From positions 13,758,189 through 13,822,188 of the forward strand of contig OZ007511.1 in the NCBI GenBank assembly GCA_963931865.1: a stretch of DNA of 64,000 nucleotides, in the 5' to 3' direction. Below the pieces are notes generated by a model. It was given only the letters and a program-made list of their open reading frames with translations, made no database searches and was not told the origin of the DNA. Made by a program: the position numbers and the translations under genes. The number at the start of each line of letters is the position of its first letter. The stretch's first letter is position 1. This DNA is from Axinella damicornis. Lineage: Eukaryota; Porifera; Demospongiae; Axinellida; Axinellidae. Positions 11,358-22,395 of the stretch are shown piece after piece.

Positions 11358-14300
11358 CTAAAAGATTGAGTCTGTGTTGTCATTGTTGGGACAATCATAG
11401 CATAATGTAAATAGGGTTGGAATAGTCCACCTGCCACTAACATCCGCAGTGACGGGATATTGGTCCTGCGACATACCCTCCTTAACATACTTATATGTGG
11501 AGAAGGTGAAGCAACAGTTGGTATCACCACAACGTACTGACACTCTTGCACCATCTGTGGACTTGCACGCGTGCGGAAACTGTTCTCTAATCTTGCGCTT
11601 CATTCCGTCTTGTGCAACAGGGTCCCAGAAACTATGCAGGGATGGAGAGAAGAGAAAGGAAAGGAAGGGGAGAGAAGGGGAGGCGTTTGGGAGGTAGGGA
11701 GGGGAAGGAACAAATATGAGTGGGAAGGGGCATTAGGTGGCCAAGCAAAGGCTAATATACAGTCCCATTCTCAGGCCGAAACGGTATTTATATGTGTGAC
11801 ATTGTGAGCAGGGTTGACATGTGTATACCGTAGTCGCGCGTTATTAGGTGCATGCACCTATAACTCCACAGGAAGGGAATATGCGCCTATAAGCGAGATG
11901 CGCCTAATAACACATATAATAATAATTGAATAGGAAGCGCGCTTCAATTCGAATATAGCTGTTTTGCACTCCGAAGGATCGAAAATGACAGAGTTTCTGG
12001 AAGAAGACTGCAGCACTTACCTGGGACGAGAGTTGAACCTGCGCCTAACAGCGAATTATTATGCGCCTATAAGTGAGATGCGCCTAATAACGCGCGACTA
12101 CGGTAGTACATAACGATGTCACACACGATTGAATGTATACATGTACAGCCATCCTCTTCACTTGGCAAATGATCAAAAGTAGGAGATTGCATATAAATAT
12201 ATGTAATTTGCAGACCAATAAACATTAAGCTGACCAATAAACATTAAGCTCACTATCTGGATTGCATCTTCAGCTGGCGGAACCCCTTCACCCTCTGTCC
12301 TTCGACCTCCAGCGGTTTGAGGATCATAAGAATCGCACCTTCTTCAAAGTGGTGAGCAAAGGAAAGCATCTCAATCAGTTGGCTGACTGCAAGTACAAAA
12401 CATAGGGTAAAGCCTACAATCAGTTATGACTCAGATTCAACCAATCAGAGGGTTGTATTCAGTATCCAGACAGGAAGTAGAAGCCCCTAAAGTGGTACAT
12501 GGCCTCAGACTGAAAGTATAATAGCCTAATTCCAGGGCATTGACAATTGGGATCAAAATCAGCAGAGAAATGGGGAAAAAACCATCCAACTTTTACCATA
12601 GCTCCCCCAACTTTACATTATCCCTAAATTTTACAATCAACCCTTTCTTGCACGTGGAGACAGTATCTGCAAGTAGAGCGAAAGCAAGGCCTGGGCACAC
12701 GGCCCCAGCCCACATGCTCACCTGTGGCTTGCTTGGTATGGTCATCGATTCCACTGACAATGATAAACTGAACTTTGAACTTGGTCGACTGTTTCCTCTG
12801 ATCCCAGTCCAGAAACTTATTTCTAATAGTATCTGTCAGCTGTTGGAGATGATGGAACACAGCATGCATCAATGCCAAAATACAAATCAGTATAGGATGA
12901 TAACACTAACATCCTGTACGTGGAAACGGTTCTCTCATGGAAGCTTATTTCAAAATACATGCAATAACGGAACTAGTTCATACTACTATCACGCTGAGGT
13001 GCACGTGCATACCACAAATGCTCAACATTTTGTATCAGTACAGTAACCGATTATTACCAGCTAAACACTAACCCTGCAAGCATGGCAGAACCCACAGTGC
13101 AAAATATGAATCCACAACCAAAAATGCCAAAATGAGGTCAGACACCAATGTCCACCAGGGAACTAATGATTACACACACACACACACGGTGCACACACAC
13201 ACACACACACGGTGCACACACACACACACACACGGTGCACACACACATACACATACACACGTGCACACACACAGAATACACATACACATACATACTCATA
13301 CACACACACATGCATCACCAAAGTGTTATTCCTCAAGGGTGGTCTAGATCGAGGTCACAGTAGTCTTTGTTAGGATTCATACAATGTGCTTGCTTGTTAC
13401 GAAAGTGATGCTGAAAAGCATACAAAGTGCAAAGTGTCCCTTAAATGGAAATTACACCGTCAACAAAAGGTTTCACAAACATGGCACATTTGATATTATG
13501 TATCAGTAATGCACTCCTCAATCTGCATACGTATCATGACACATTTTGTGAATCCCCAACCAACCTCAGTTAAAACAACCCAGCTCTTTACATGTGCGCA
13601 CACACACACACATATTATTAATTTTACCTTCATTGATTCACTAAGAGGTAATGCTAGGATATTCGTTGGCACATGAATGGTGCATAGATTGGAGCCGTAC
13701 TCCGCATACTTCACTACAGAGGTCGGGTTTCGGTAGAACTCATCCAAATGTATCATAGCAACCTGCAGAAGTAATGCAACAAACGGGTACAGGGGTAGCA
13801 GGGGTAGCCCGTACCCGGGCCCTCTCACCCCACCGTACCCAGGCCCTCTCACCCCACCGTACCCGGGCCCTCTCACCCCACCATACCCGGGCCCTCTCAC
13901 CCCACCATACCCAGGCCCTCTCACCCCACCATACCCAGGCCCTCTCACCCCACCGTACCCAGGCCCTCTCACCCCACCATACCCGGGCCCTCTCACCCCA
14001 CCATACCCAGGCCCTCTCACCCCACCATACCCGGGCCCTCTCACCCCACCATACCCAGGCCCTCTCACCCCACCGTACCCAGGCCCTCTCACCCCACCAT
14101 TTGTCGGTCGCAGTACATACTAACGTGGGGGATGTCTTGGTAAAAGTCATCACGTGCAGTGATGAACCTGGACATTTGGTAGACATATGGAGAAGTATAG
14201 CTTCAGACCTCTCTACAAGTTCGGGACAGCTGTCTGTGATCCTGATAAAATTCACCAAGACTTCCTGATGTTGACTGCCTAGTTGCTCCATGGTCCGTGG

Positions 14301-14378
14301 TTGCAATTGGTAGCTTGATCACTCACCTGCTATTGTCTTGGAAATTATGTGCCACTCAACGTCCACTGAGTTTACAAG

Positions 14379-14414
<36 letters not shown>

Positions 14415-16799
14415 ACAGTAGTACGGCAAGCAACAAATGCTGGTGTGTAGACTTGGGTATATGCTGGGAACGTCGGCTTCATTTAGCCTTCATTCCCTCT
14501 CATGCAGTGGAGAAATAGTCATGTTGCCAAACAATTACAGCTGGTTACAACTGTGACAGTGTCACTGAATTGCTAGTCTCCCAAGATCTGGTAAATGGAC
14601 CACACGATGGAACTGCATGCTATATAGCTAGCTCAAAGACACAAACATACTGATTCACAAAGAGCTCTACTATTTACATAAACAGTGGACATAAAGCATT
14701 AGTGAATGAATGTACCTTCTCAAAATGTCGTGAGATGGCAAAGGTATAGGCGTGCGGACTGAACGCTATATCAATGGCTGCCCTCCGAAGTTTATCTTCC
14801 CCTGAAGTAGCTGCACAAAGGTCGGCAACATACTTGGAAGTTTGGCTGATGAATGATTCCATATAAGGGCCCATGATAACAACATGCCCCCTTGGGTTCT
14901 CCTGTAAACAGAGAGATGCTACTATAGTAACAGAGAGGTGTGCAACAGAACAGTGTTAGTAGCCATCACCATAGTAACACGATTTCATTCCTTCACTAGT
15001 GAGATGTGATCAAGAACTGTCGGTAGCAATGGCCGGGAGTGTAGCTAGTTTATCAATCAGTTAATGATAATGCTACAAAATAATTATGCTGGATTGTAGT
15101 GGATGCAAAGATGACATCATTCATCCTGATATTGATGGCTGGCTTGAATAGTTACTTCCTGAGTGTAGTCTTAGTCCAGTGAGCGAACGAAATAGCATCA
15201 TGTTTAGGAAGAAATGGTCTATCAAGTTAGATCGTACCTTGAAGTGTTTCATTCTGTGTATACATAACACATACATTAAGACACAACTAGCATAGGACAT
15301 CATCCCATGGCGACAGAGATATCCTACAACACCCTCCCTTTCATCACCCCTACACCCCACCACTTTCAGCTCACCAATCACGACCAGATGCTCACACAAT
15401 GGAACTCATGCACAAATAATTACAGAAGAGGCACCGTATAATAAAGGAGGGAGTGGTCAATGGTACTACTGCACATTCATGCTAAGAAGTGTGATACACA
15501 ACAGGACCCCTTTAATCCAGCACCAACCTGTCTATCCAAATGGCTGTCTAAACTGGTTTGCTGGTCATCCACTGGGGGATTATAAAATGATTGAAAACAG
15601 TTAAATATGCAGCAAACACACAGAACCAATGAATACGACTTACTTCTCTCCCTTCCTTTCACACGTATGGTAGCATAGATTTGAAGATTCTGGAAGTCAG
15701 CTTCTACTAACTTGGCAGCATAATCGGAAACCTGGATATCTTTGAAGATTTTACCATAGCCTGCATCAGTAGCAAAGAGTTTGAAGAGTAGAAAGTCTAA
15801 GTCGCTCATCAGATGAAATCCTGAGCAATAGCCCCTCTTCTTCGGCACAAAGTGGGATGGATGAAGGGCTGACTGATAGGCAAATTCGGCAACCTTCTTG
15901 TATCCCAGAGCTTCAACGTGGGTCACACCGAACACAGCAAGGCCACCCAGTATCACAATCAGCAGACCGGCCACTATCAGGATGACGTTTCCAAGTTGAA
16001 GAACAAGGAGGAAGCGGAAACGTGAGTACACGCACAGAACTCGACCAAAGATTACATGAGGGTCATCCTCTTTGTGGGGACAAAAGACATCAGATCCAAA
16101 GTCGGTGAACAATCCGCAAGTAATGGCGATAAATGAAACGAAGAGTAGTCCTTGAGCTAGAAGCTTCAGGAAGTAGCAAATCAAGATGCTTCTCCGATTC
16201 GCAAACTCTTCTTCAAGCCTGTGAATAATGGCTGAGTTCTTTGGGTTGTATTCGCCAGTTTTCCTGTCCCGCAGTCTCTCAAGAGTTCCGGCTAGTGCAA
16301 AGAAAAAATCAAAGTAACTGGAGAAGACTGAGACCCAGATGTATTGGGGTACAAGCAAGAGGACGCCTTGCACCAACGTAAACAATGGGTAGTATTCTGT
16401 ATAAGGGAGAAGCCTCGAGCACCAGCTGTTGATGTATGCCGTCTGGTCCCTGTCGTATTCTCTACTCGTGTCGTTAATGAAGCAGAGAACACCAAGAGAA
16501 CTTCCAGCTAGGAACTCAACCGAAAGGTCAATGAGTCCCAAAGCAATGATTGCTGATGCAACGTAAGAGAGCCAGTCATCCCAAAAGAAATCCTTTGCAG
16601 TGAGGGGTTTTTCACTGGAGACTTGGCTGCCTGATTCAGAACTATAAAGTGTTTCCAATTTGTTTGCTGAACTGGAGGAGTCATTCCGTTTTTCAGGCTT
16701 CCCATATTTTGGAGCCTTCCCTTCATTTGCTTTGGCTAGTACATTAGCTGCTGCATTCGGCACTTTCGGAAGAACTTCTAAGATCTTAGGCTCAGTCAT
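11358..16799 (-). CDS. LRRC8/pannexin-like four-helix membrane protein, copy 3 (8 exons, 729 aa)
   Basis: Exons in coding order: 16799-15644, 15571-15528, 14901-14716, 14264-14121, 13762-13628, 12839-12722, 12386-12254, 11631-11358. All joins keep phase. Exon 1 has TM1 about residues 76-98, TM2 136-157, TM3 204-230, TM4 264-292. Loop cysteines are 106/127 and 240/256, and [18 protein letters not shown] lies at 332-349. The N-terminus is longer and Ser-rich compared with copy 2. The tail aligns with copy 2: FIIVSGIDD with FIVVGPIDN, and the last exon ([19 protein letters not shown]) with VSCGCSQSSIVFGVYKY. Exon 7 also ends TA|GTGAGC, the same stop-overlapping donor as copy 2. The 3' end of exon 4 is chosen for its GTATGT donor and phase 0; a 24-bp minisatellite begins 22 bp into the following intron. 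Large-pore channel function is inferred from family resemblance. Confidence 0.72.
11826..12105. mobile_element. MITE-like element with long terminal inverted repeats
   Basis: It begins TACCGTAGTCGCGCGTTATT and ends with the exact complement. Inner GCGCCTATAAG..GAGATGCGCC motifs recur near both ends. The flanks suggest only a short TA or GTA duplication. It lies in the last intron of the copy 3 channel-like gene and has no coding capacity. Confidence 0.8.
13170..13312. repeat. (CA)n microsatellite with GGTG interruptions
   Basis: Runs of ACACAC are broken three times by GGTGC. It lies within intron 5 of the copy 3 channel-like gene. Open frames here only reflect the dinucleotide repeat. Confidence 0.95.
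13803..14099. repeat. 24-bp minisatellite in an intron of channel-like copy 3
   Basis: About twelve copies of CCCTCTCACCCCACCRTACC(C)(A/G)GG. On the minus (sense) strand each unit contains GGGGTGAGAG, a perfect-looking GTGAGA donor, and all three frames stay open through the array. The array starts 22 bp downstream of the exon 4 donor. Confidence 0.95.
14379..14414. repeat. poly(C) tract
   Basis: An uninterrupted run of about 36 C on the plus strand, within intron 3 of channel-like copy 3 (poly-G in the sense direction). Confidence 0.95.
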
Positions 16800-17055
16800 G
16801 GCGGCCGGACTTTAATAATTACGACCTCATGCGCAAGGAGGAGGTCACGTATGCGGCTATAAACGGAGCGGGAGACGGCCTGGGAAACGGGCTATCACGC
16901 TGCGTTACTACAAAACTCTGTACAATAAACGGTTGGGTAAGTTGTGCTAGAAATAGCTACCCGAGTTACATCTGACAAGCAGGTTCTGACTTTTGGCCAC
17001 AGCACTGATATAAAGCACTGATTAATGTTCCGCCACCACCAATAATCACAGAAAA

Positions 17056-17262
17056 CAGGAAGTAGCAGCCCCTCCCATTCATGCACTGGAGGATGCCGCC
17101 ACTCTATTGTTGTGCAGAACAGGAAGTAGCAGCTCCCATTTATGCACTAGAGGATACTTCCACTCTATTGTAGTTCAGAACATGCCCAGGCAGTAGCAGC
17201 CCCTCCCATTAATTCATGCACTGGAGGATTCCGCCACTGACTCTACTGTAGTTCAGAACTGG
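17056..17262. repeat. three tandem copies of a ~65-bp unit upstream of channel-like copy 3
   Basis: Each unit contains CAGGAAGTAGCAGC, CTCCCATT, TGCACTRGAGGAT and CACTCTATTGT. The three copies have diverged by small indels. They lie 0.26-0.46 kb upstream of the ATG at 16799, in the presumed promoter. Confidence 0.75.
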
Positions 17263-17459
17263 AGTACATGTAGCTGCTAGCTGTGGTGTTTCGGTCCTTT
17301 CAGTATATGAGTCACCACGACCTCGGACGACGAGGTTTCCAGGCACATAATTTGTAACGAAAATTGGCGGCATCTTCCAGTGCAGCAGCAGGGATGGGAG
17401 GGGCTGCAGCTGATTATTGGTGATGACCGAACATTGTCGGTCTCCACTGTGAAACCAAT

Positions 17460-17678
17460 GGTAAGGTAGGGCGGGGTAATTCGGGCCACGGGTAATTCGG
17501 GCCACTTCAACTTCAGGTCAACGGTAACTAAAAACGGACAGACTTTAGTCTGGCCATGTATATCCAGGGACTCAACCTGCCTACGACTCACTAGCAAGAA
17601 TCCATGCTTCTTTTCCTGTTGCAACGTTGAAGTGGCCCGAATTACCACGTGGCCCGAATTACCCCGCCCTACCTTACC
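17460..17678. mobile_element. foldback element
   Basis: Arms of about 55 bp start GGTAAGGTAGGGCGGGGTAA and contain two copies of GTAATTCGGGCCAC; the right arm is the inverse complement. The internal spacer is about 110 bp. No obvious coding content. Confidence 0.8.
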
Positions 17679-19098
17679 ATGCCGTGTGGGAGGGAGAAAG
17701 CGCTTTCTCTCCTCGCAAGCGGCCTGGGAAAGAGATGCGCTTCGTACCTGTTAAACTCGCTTTCCACGGATGCAGAAACGAGCGCGGCTGCAATGGCTCC
17801 GTGAATCGTGATCGTGTAGAAAAACGTCCCGAGAGAATGATTTTCCGATCAATCCCCAGAACGAGTTCAATCAATTTGCATTCCGGGAATTGATTGACTG
17901 ACTCGTTCTGAGAATTAACTGGACAATCATTCCGAGAATTGATAAGAAAATTGTTCCGAGAACCCATCACTCGATATCTGAGAATGAAAATTGGTGTGAT
18001 CTGAAACCCGTACTACATTTTGTCGCAGTTCGTTCAAAAGTACTCATCGCCTGTCTTGTAAACCCGCCGAAAGAGACGAGCACAAGGCGCCGACGGAAAT
18101 TAAGAGGGTTATCGCCAACCCTTGGTAAGTGTTGCCTGCAGGTGAACGCTTTCTTAATATAGCTACTTGCAATCTGGTTCCAAGTGTCTCGGATATCTCA
18201 CTGCAAGCAAAGTATACTGCTAGTTGTTTTGACTGCTTGGTGGCGCACTACAGTTCCACCTTGTACTATTGGAAAGCAATAGTGAGGATGTTGTAAATAG
18301 CAGAAACTCAATTAGCCTTGCCAGTACGATTAATCAAATTGCATGCCTCCTTCATGGAAACTCAATTAAGAGCTCCCTGCTAAATAACCTCGAGCATGCA
18401 GTTTTGACCCTCATTTATATAGCGCCCGGTTGTTTGTCATCAGCTGGCACCGCTCTGCATGGTGGAAAGGTCTTTTATATTCCACGACGTCCACGTGGGC
18501 AATGTGACGTACATAATGCCTACCTAACCCCTGGAGCGCCAGGATGGTGTGCATTGCATTCCACTCCATCATGCAGGCTTGTCAGTCAGGTCGGTGGGAT
18601 GTATACATATAGGCGGATGGGCTTGCAGGCCCATGGGGATCAACAGTAAAGGCACAATGCATGCCTTAGCACCTGCAGTTGCCACTTTGCACCAGAGTGG
18701 AGCCTGCTGATGATCATCGTCGACCCACCACAGTATAAACAAGACATCCTATGTGATCCTTCCCAGCAAAGACCACTTTGAAACCATGCAACTGTTGTGA
18801 GGGTGGAAACCGTCCATGGCTGTTTGAAGTTGCAGGGAGAGAGTGGAGCTCTTAATAAGTGTATTGAGTTTTCAGGAGATTTGATTAATCATGCTGCCAT
18901 ATAACTGCCCCTCTCACTGGCACACCCCATTATCAACCTGCATACTATTTTTTCAAAACCCTTATGCAAACCAGTGGCAACCGATGCTAATATGAATGAT
19001 AAAGGAGATAACAATATACATCCACAAGTTACACAAATCAGTGACAGGTATAATACACAGTTCTGGATTCGCCTTATTCCCAGGCCTCTCCCAACTCC

Positions 19099-19632
19099 TA
19101 GCCTCGTACCCAGTCCCACACCCAGCTTCTCGTCGCTTGCAGTACGGTAAAGCGGGGAGGGCCTGGTACATTTCCTCACGTGAGTGTGGAAGACCTAAAT
19201 GAGCGTGGGCGTACTGGGTCTCAGAACAGAAAAAAAAAGCGAAGGTACCAGGTAACATACCACATGTATCTAGCTAGCGGGGGGCGACTGTCTTACTCGC
19301 CGAGCGTTGAATGTGTAGATAGCTTTTACACTAGCCTGGAGGTTCAACAAGAACCTGTTTTTTCAACCAAACGTTTCGACCACACTACGGTGGTCTTCTT
19401 CAGTGGTAATACAATACAGCACATCAACAGACACTCTTATAGGTACACAAATGACAAAACTGATAAATGTGTAGCTAGTTGAATAACATCCAAAACGTAG
19501 CATCCTCATTCAGAAAATTTGACATTTGTCGATTACATCACGCTCACATGAAGAAATGTACCAGGCCCTCCCCGCTTTACCATACTGCATGCAAGCGTTG
19601 AAAAGCTGAGCGTGGGACTGTAAATGAGGCTA
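19099..19632. mobile_element. 534-bp palindromic-ended transposon with 9-bp target duplication
   Basis: Starts TAGCCTCGTACCCAG and ends AAATGAGGCTA. The subterminal GCAGTACGGTAAAGCGGGGA.. on the left is mirrored by CCCCGCTTTACCATACTGC on the right. Perfect direct repeats CCCAACTCC lie at 19090-19098 and 19633-19641. It is nested inside an older element whose arms are CCCAGGCCTCTCCC (about 19079) and GGGAGAGGCCAGCCTGGG (about 19690). Confidence 0.85.
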
Positions 19633-20338
19633 CCCAACTCCAGCTTTGATAGCTGTTTTTGGATACTGCAAGCAATAAAAGCTGAAAGTGGGAGAGGCCA
19701 GCCTGGGAATATTAATTAATGAGGCTAGGACGCTATCGGAATGTTTACTGTAGAAAGGTGGATACTTTGCTGTGGTCTGTGTAAACATCATATTCTCAGT
19801 TTATTAGGATAAGTTATTGCAGTGGAGTATGTGGTTTCCACAGTTACACTCATCATGTGTAGGAGTCAATGCCCCAATGATACAGCAAACATAAACTGCT
19901 GTATTGGCAATACGTTGAAGCCTGCATTGGCTCCTACATGCCCAACATTTTGTAACCATAGCAACAACCAACAAATTGGCTATTTTGATATCAAGAAGTG
20001 CATATACAGCTTCGAAAGTATTGCTTTCATTATGTAGGATAATATAATTGGATTGGTGGCAACTCTCCAATCATAACATTGACCTGAATAAGTCTGTCCG
20101 TTGGAGTGAGTAATTGCTCATCCATTCCCAGGTACATGTACATACTACACAAATGCATGCTGTGGCGTATCTACGGCAGGACCTAGCAGGGCACAGGCCC
20201 TGCCTGGCATTCAAAATGCAGAGAATGGCCATGCAGTATCGTCATATTGCTCTTTACATCAGGAATTCCCAGCAGGCTAAAAAGTGCATTGCATGTATAA
20301 TAAAATTAATATATTCCTTTCCTCATCTTGTTCGGGGT

Positions 20339-20562
20339 CACCAGTATACTAGTGTTGTGTATTACCAGTATACTAGTGTTGTGTATTACCAGTATACTAG
20401 TGTTGTGTATTACCAGTATACTAGTGTTGTGTATTACCAGTATACTAGTGTTGTGTATTACCAGTATACTAGTGTTGTGTATTACCAGTATACTAGTGTT
20501 GTGTATTACCAGTATACTAGTGTTGTGTATTACCAGTATACTAGTGTTGTGTATTACCAGTG
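20339..20562 (+). repeat. 24-bp minisatellite
   Basis: About nine near-identical copies of ACCAGTATACTAGTGTTGTG + TATT. Two frames are open because 24 is a multiple of three (QYTSVVYY and TSILVLCI repeats). No gene context, so coding is unlikely. Confidence 0.95.
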
Positions 20563-21124
20563 CACCAAGTGGAGTCCCACACGTACTGGAAGTGAAATTC
20601 TGAGGCTTTAATCCTCAACCTTTAGCACTCCCACCACTTCTGCTGGCACCATGCACCTCAAAGTTCTGCCATCAGGATAAACACTCATAATTATGGTGTT
20701 TAGCATAGCATTAGTTGAGTACAAGTGTATTAATGAGTCATTCTACACTTGTACGGGCGCTGGCACCACCTCCAACTCTACTCATCAGTGAATTTGTACT
20801 GACAGCACCCCCAATTAATGCTGTCCTGATAAACACTGATTATCCAGAAAGTTGGGAATTAAAAAATCATTCACTGGATGATGTTGCATAGTTCTGTTCT
20901 GATTGGCTCTCTTATTGGTTGCAACTGGCCTACCACTAAATTAGCCCTAATTATCAGCTGCTACGGTAACAGATTTTCAGTTCCAATTTGTATAGAAGTA
21001 CTTTGTATTCTTTGCCACTGTAAAAACAAAGTGTTTTTGGACTCACAATGTTACTACTGGGTGACCACTATAAGCACAACCTACTTCCTTTAATTGAATT
21101 GCGTCCACTGAGTGTAGCTATAGC

Positions 21125-21286
21125 ATGTGTTGGCGTCGTAGGTCTGAACCTGAATGTGTCATTGCGTCCACTGCAGACTGTGTTTCTAAGGGCAGCTGCA
21201 AGGGACTGCAGAAAGTTGGTGGAACTTCAATTGAGCTGGTTCTGCAGGGACACTGTGTGAGAACTGTATATACTCTGAGACCCTAG
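21125..21286 (+). CDS. possible 53-aa Cys-containing open frame
   Basis: ATG at 21125 to TAG at 21284-21286. The text (CVIASTADCVSKGSCKG, then SIELVLQGHCVRT) is protein-like and Cys-rich. A second Cys-rich open segment follows at about 21341-21658 in another frame. They may be exons or remnants of a lost gene; no splice sites join them clearly. Function unknown. Confidence 0.2.
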   Translation: MCWRRRSEPECVIASTADCVSKGSCKGLQKVGGTSIELVLQGHCVRTVYTLRP

Positions 21287-21867
21287 TTGAGATTATCTAT
21301 ACTAACCGGTTCAAGTCCATTGTGGGACCACTAGAAGTTTGTGCAATTTTGCTTTAGTCACACCCATTTCATCCAGAAGAAAATCAAATCTCCACCACAT
21401 CAACGCACAGAAAAAAGAAACAACTGTTCAAAAGTGTATCAAGTGTGCCACTGCTGTACACTTGCAGTTAAAAGTAACTGTGATGTTGGGGACAAGCAGG
21501 CCATTGTATCCTGCCACACTCACACCTTCATCTGTCTGTCAGCTATCTATTATGTATCCCCAAACCACAGGACCAGGACCCAATATACCACATTCATTTA
21601 TCTTCTGGGAGAAGCCATAGACAGTATTCCAGGAAAGGTATATATAGCCATCAGGTGAATGGTTGTGGGATTTGTTGAAGTAACAAACAATATCCCCTGA
21701 GTGTATGCTGTGTGTATGTGCAGGAATGAAGCAATTCCTGGCGATTTGTTTGATGGTAATGAACTGGAACGTAAACCTAGACATGGTACCAGCATTGCTA
21801 GTGCTCCATGTAGCATGATCTAGCTATGTACAGGCGATGATCTACATGATAGCCAGGGTTTCTTTTA

Positions 21868-22002
21868 GGGGGGGGGGCATTTGCCCCCCCTTGAATCTTT
21901 ACTGCCCCCCCCCCCCCCCCCCTTGAATGATACCCAAGAAGTATATTATGTATGCAAAGCTATTCATGCCTCCCCACCTTACCTCGCCGTGCTACGATTC
22001 CG

Positions 22003-22035
<33 letters not shown>
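21868..22035. repeat. poly(G)/poly(C) runs
   Basis: A run of about 10 G, C runs at about 21884 and 21905-21922, and about 33 C at 22003-22035. They lie 0.36-0.53 kb upstream of the receptor ATG. Run lengths may be unreliable in assembled sequence. Confidence 0.85.
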
Positions 22036-22038
<3 letters not shown>

Positions 22039-22395
22039 AACGATTTTCTGAAAGAAACACTGATAGCTATTTCCTCTTCCAAAGAAAAAGTTGATGTGGA
22101 AAGGCCAGAGAAATTATTCTTTTGCTGATAAGGCTTTTTGGCTGTTGAGTGAACATAGAGGCAGAACCGGTACCAGGGGGAGTTGGGAGGAGCTTGTTCC
22201 GCAACATGAGAGAAGTGGAGACATGCACTACCCTCACCCACTCACCGACGATGTACAGTTGTTAGCAAAAACTGCTCCTAGAGACGAGAGGGAAAGCTGG
22301 GGCCATGTCTAGAAATCGCACTACTGTCCGGAAATCCTCTCCTTTACCTTATCTTCTATATATTTACCCTGTGCAGGTCATCACAGCAGACTGAA

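Larger units (their letters stand above)
16800..22395. other. 5.6 kb intergenic region, repeats only
   Basis: Between the divergent starts of channel-like copy 3 (16799) and the giant receptor gene (22396). It contains the 65-bp triplicate, the foldback at 17460, the nested element at 19099-19632, the 24-bp minisatellite at 20339 and poly(C)/poly(G) runs at 21868-22035. Sequence ending CCAACCCTTG|GTAAGT near 18125 could be a non-coding first exon for the receptor gene, since an acceptor (CTGTGCAG) lies at 22377, just upstream of its ATG. This is a guess. Other open frames are not convincing. Confidence 0.45.

Noticed and set aside
12254..12386. Plus-strand exon reading of the same bases ([20 protein letters not shown]) with a GTGAGC-like end
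   Set aside because: The minus-strand reading has a strong acceptor, fits phase, and matches the paralogue, so the plus reading is a shadow.
13496..14306. Open frames with RGPGYGGV or WGERAW repeats and a plus-strand Ser/Pro/His frame
   Set aside because: A 24-bp repeat keeps all frames open; exon boundaries at 13762 and 14121 fit phase and paralogue length without it.
20114..20611. 165-aa and 91-aa frames with QYTSVVYY or SILVLCIT repeats
   Set aside because: Pure 24-bp minisatellite without gene context.
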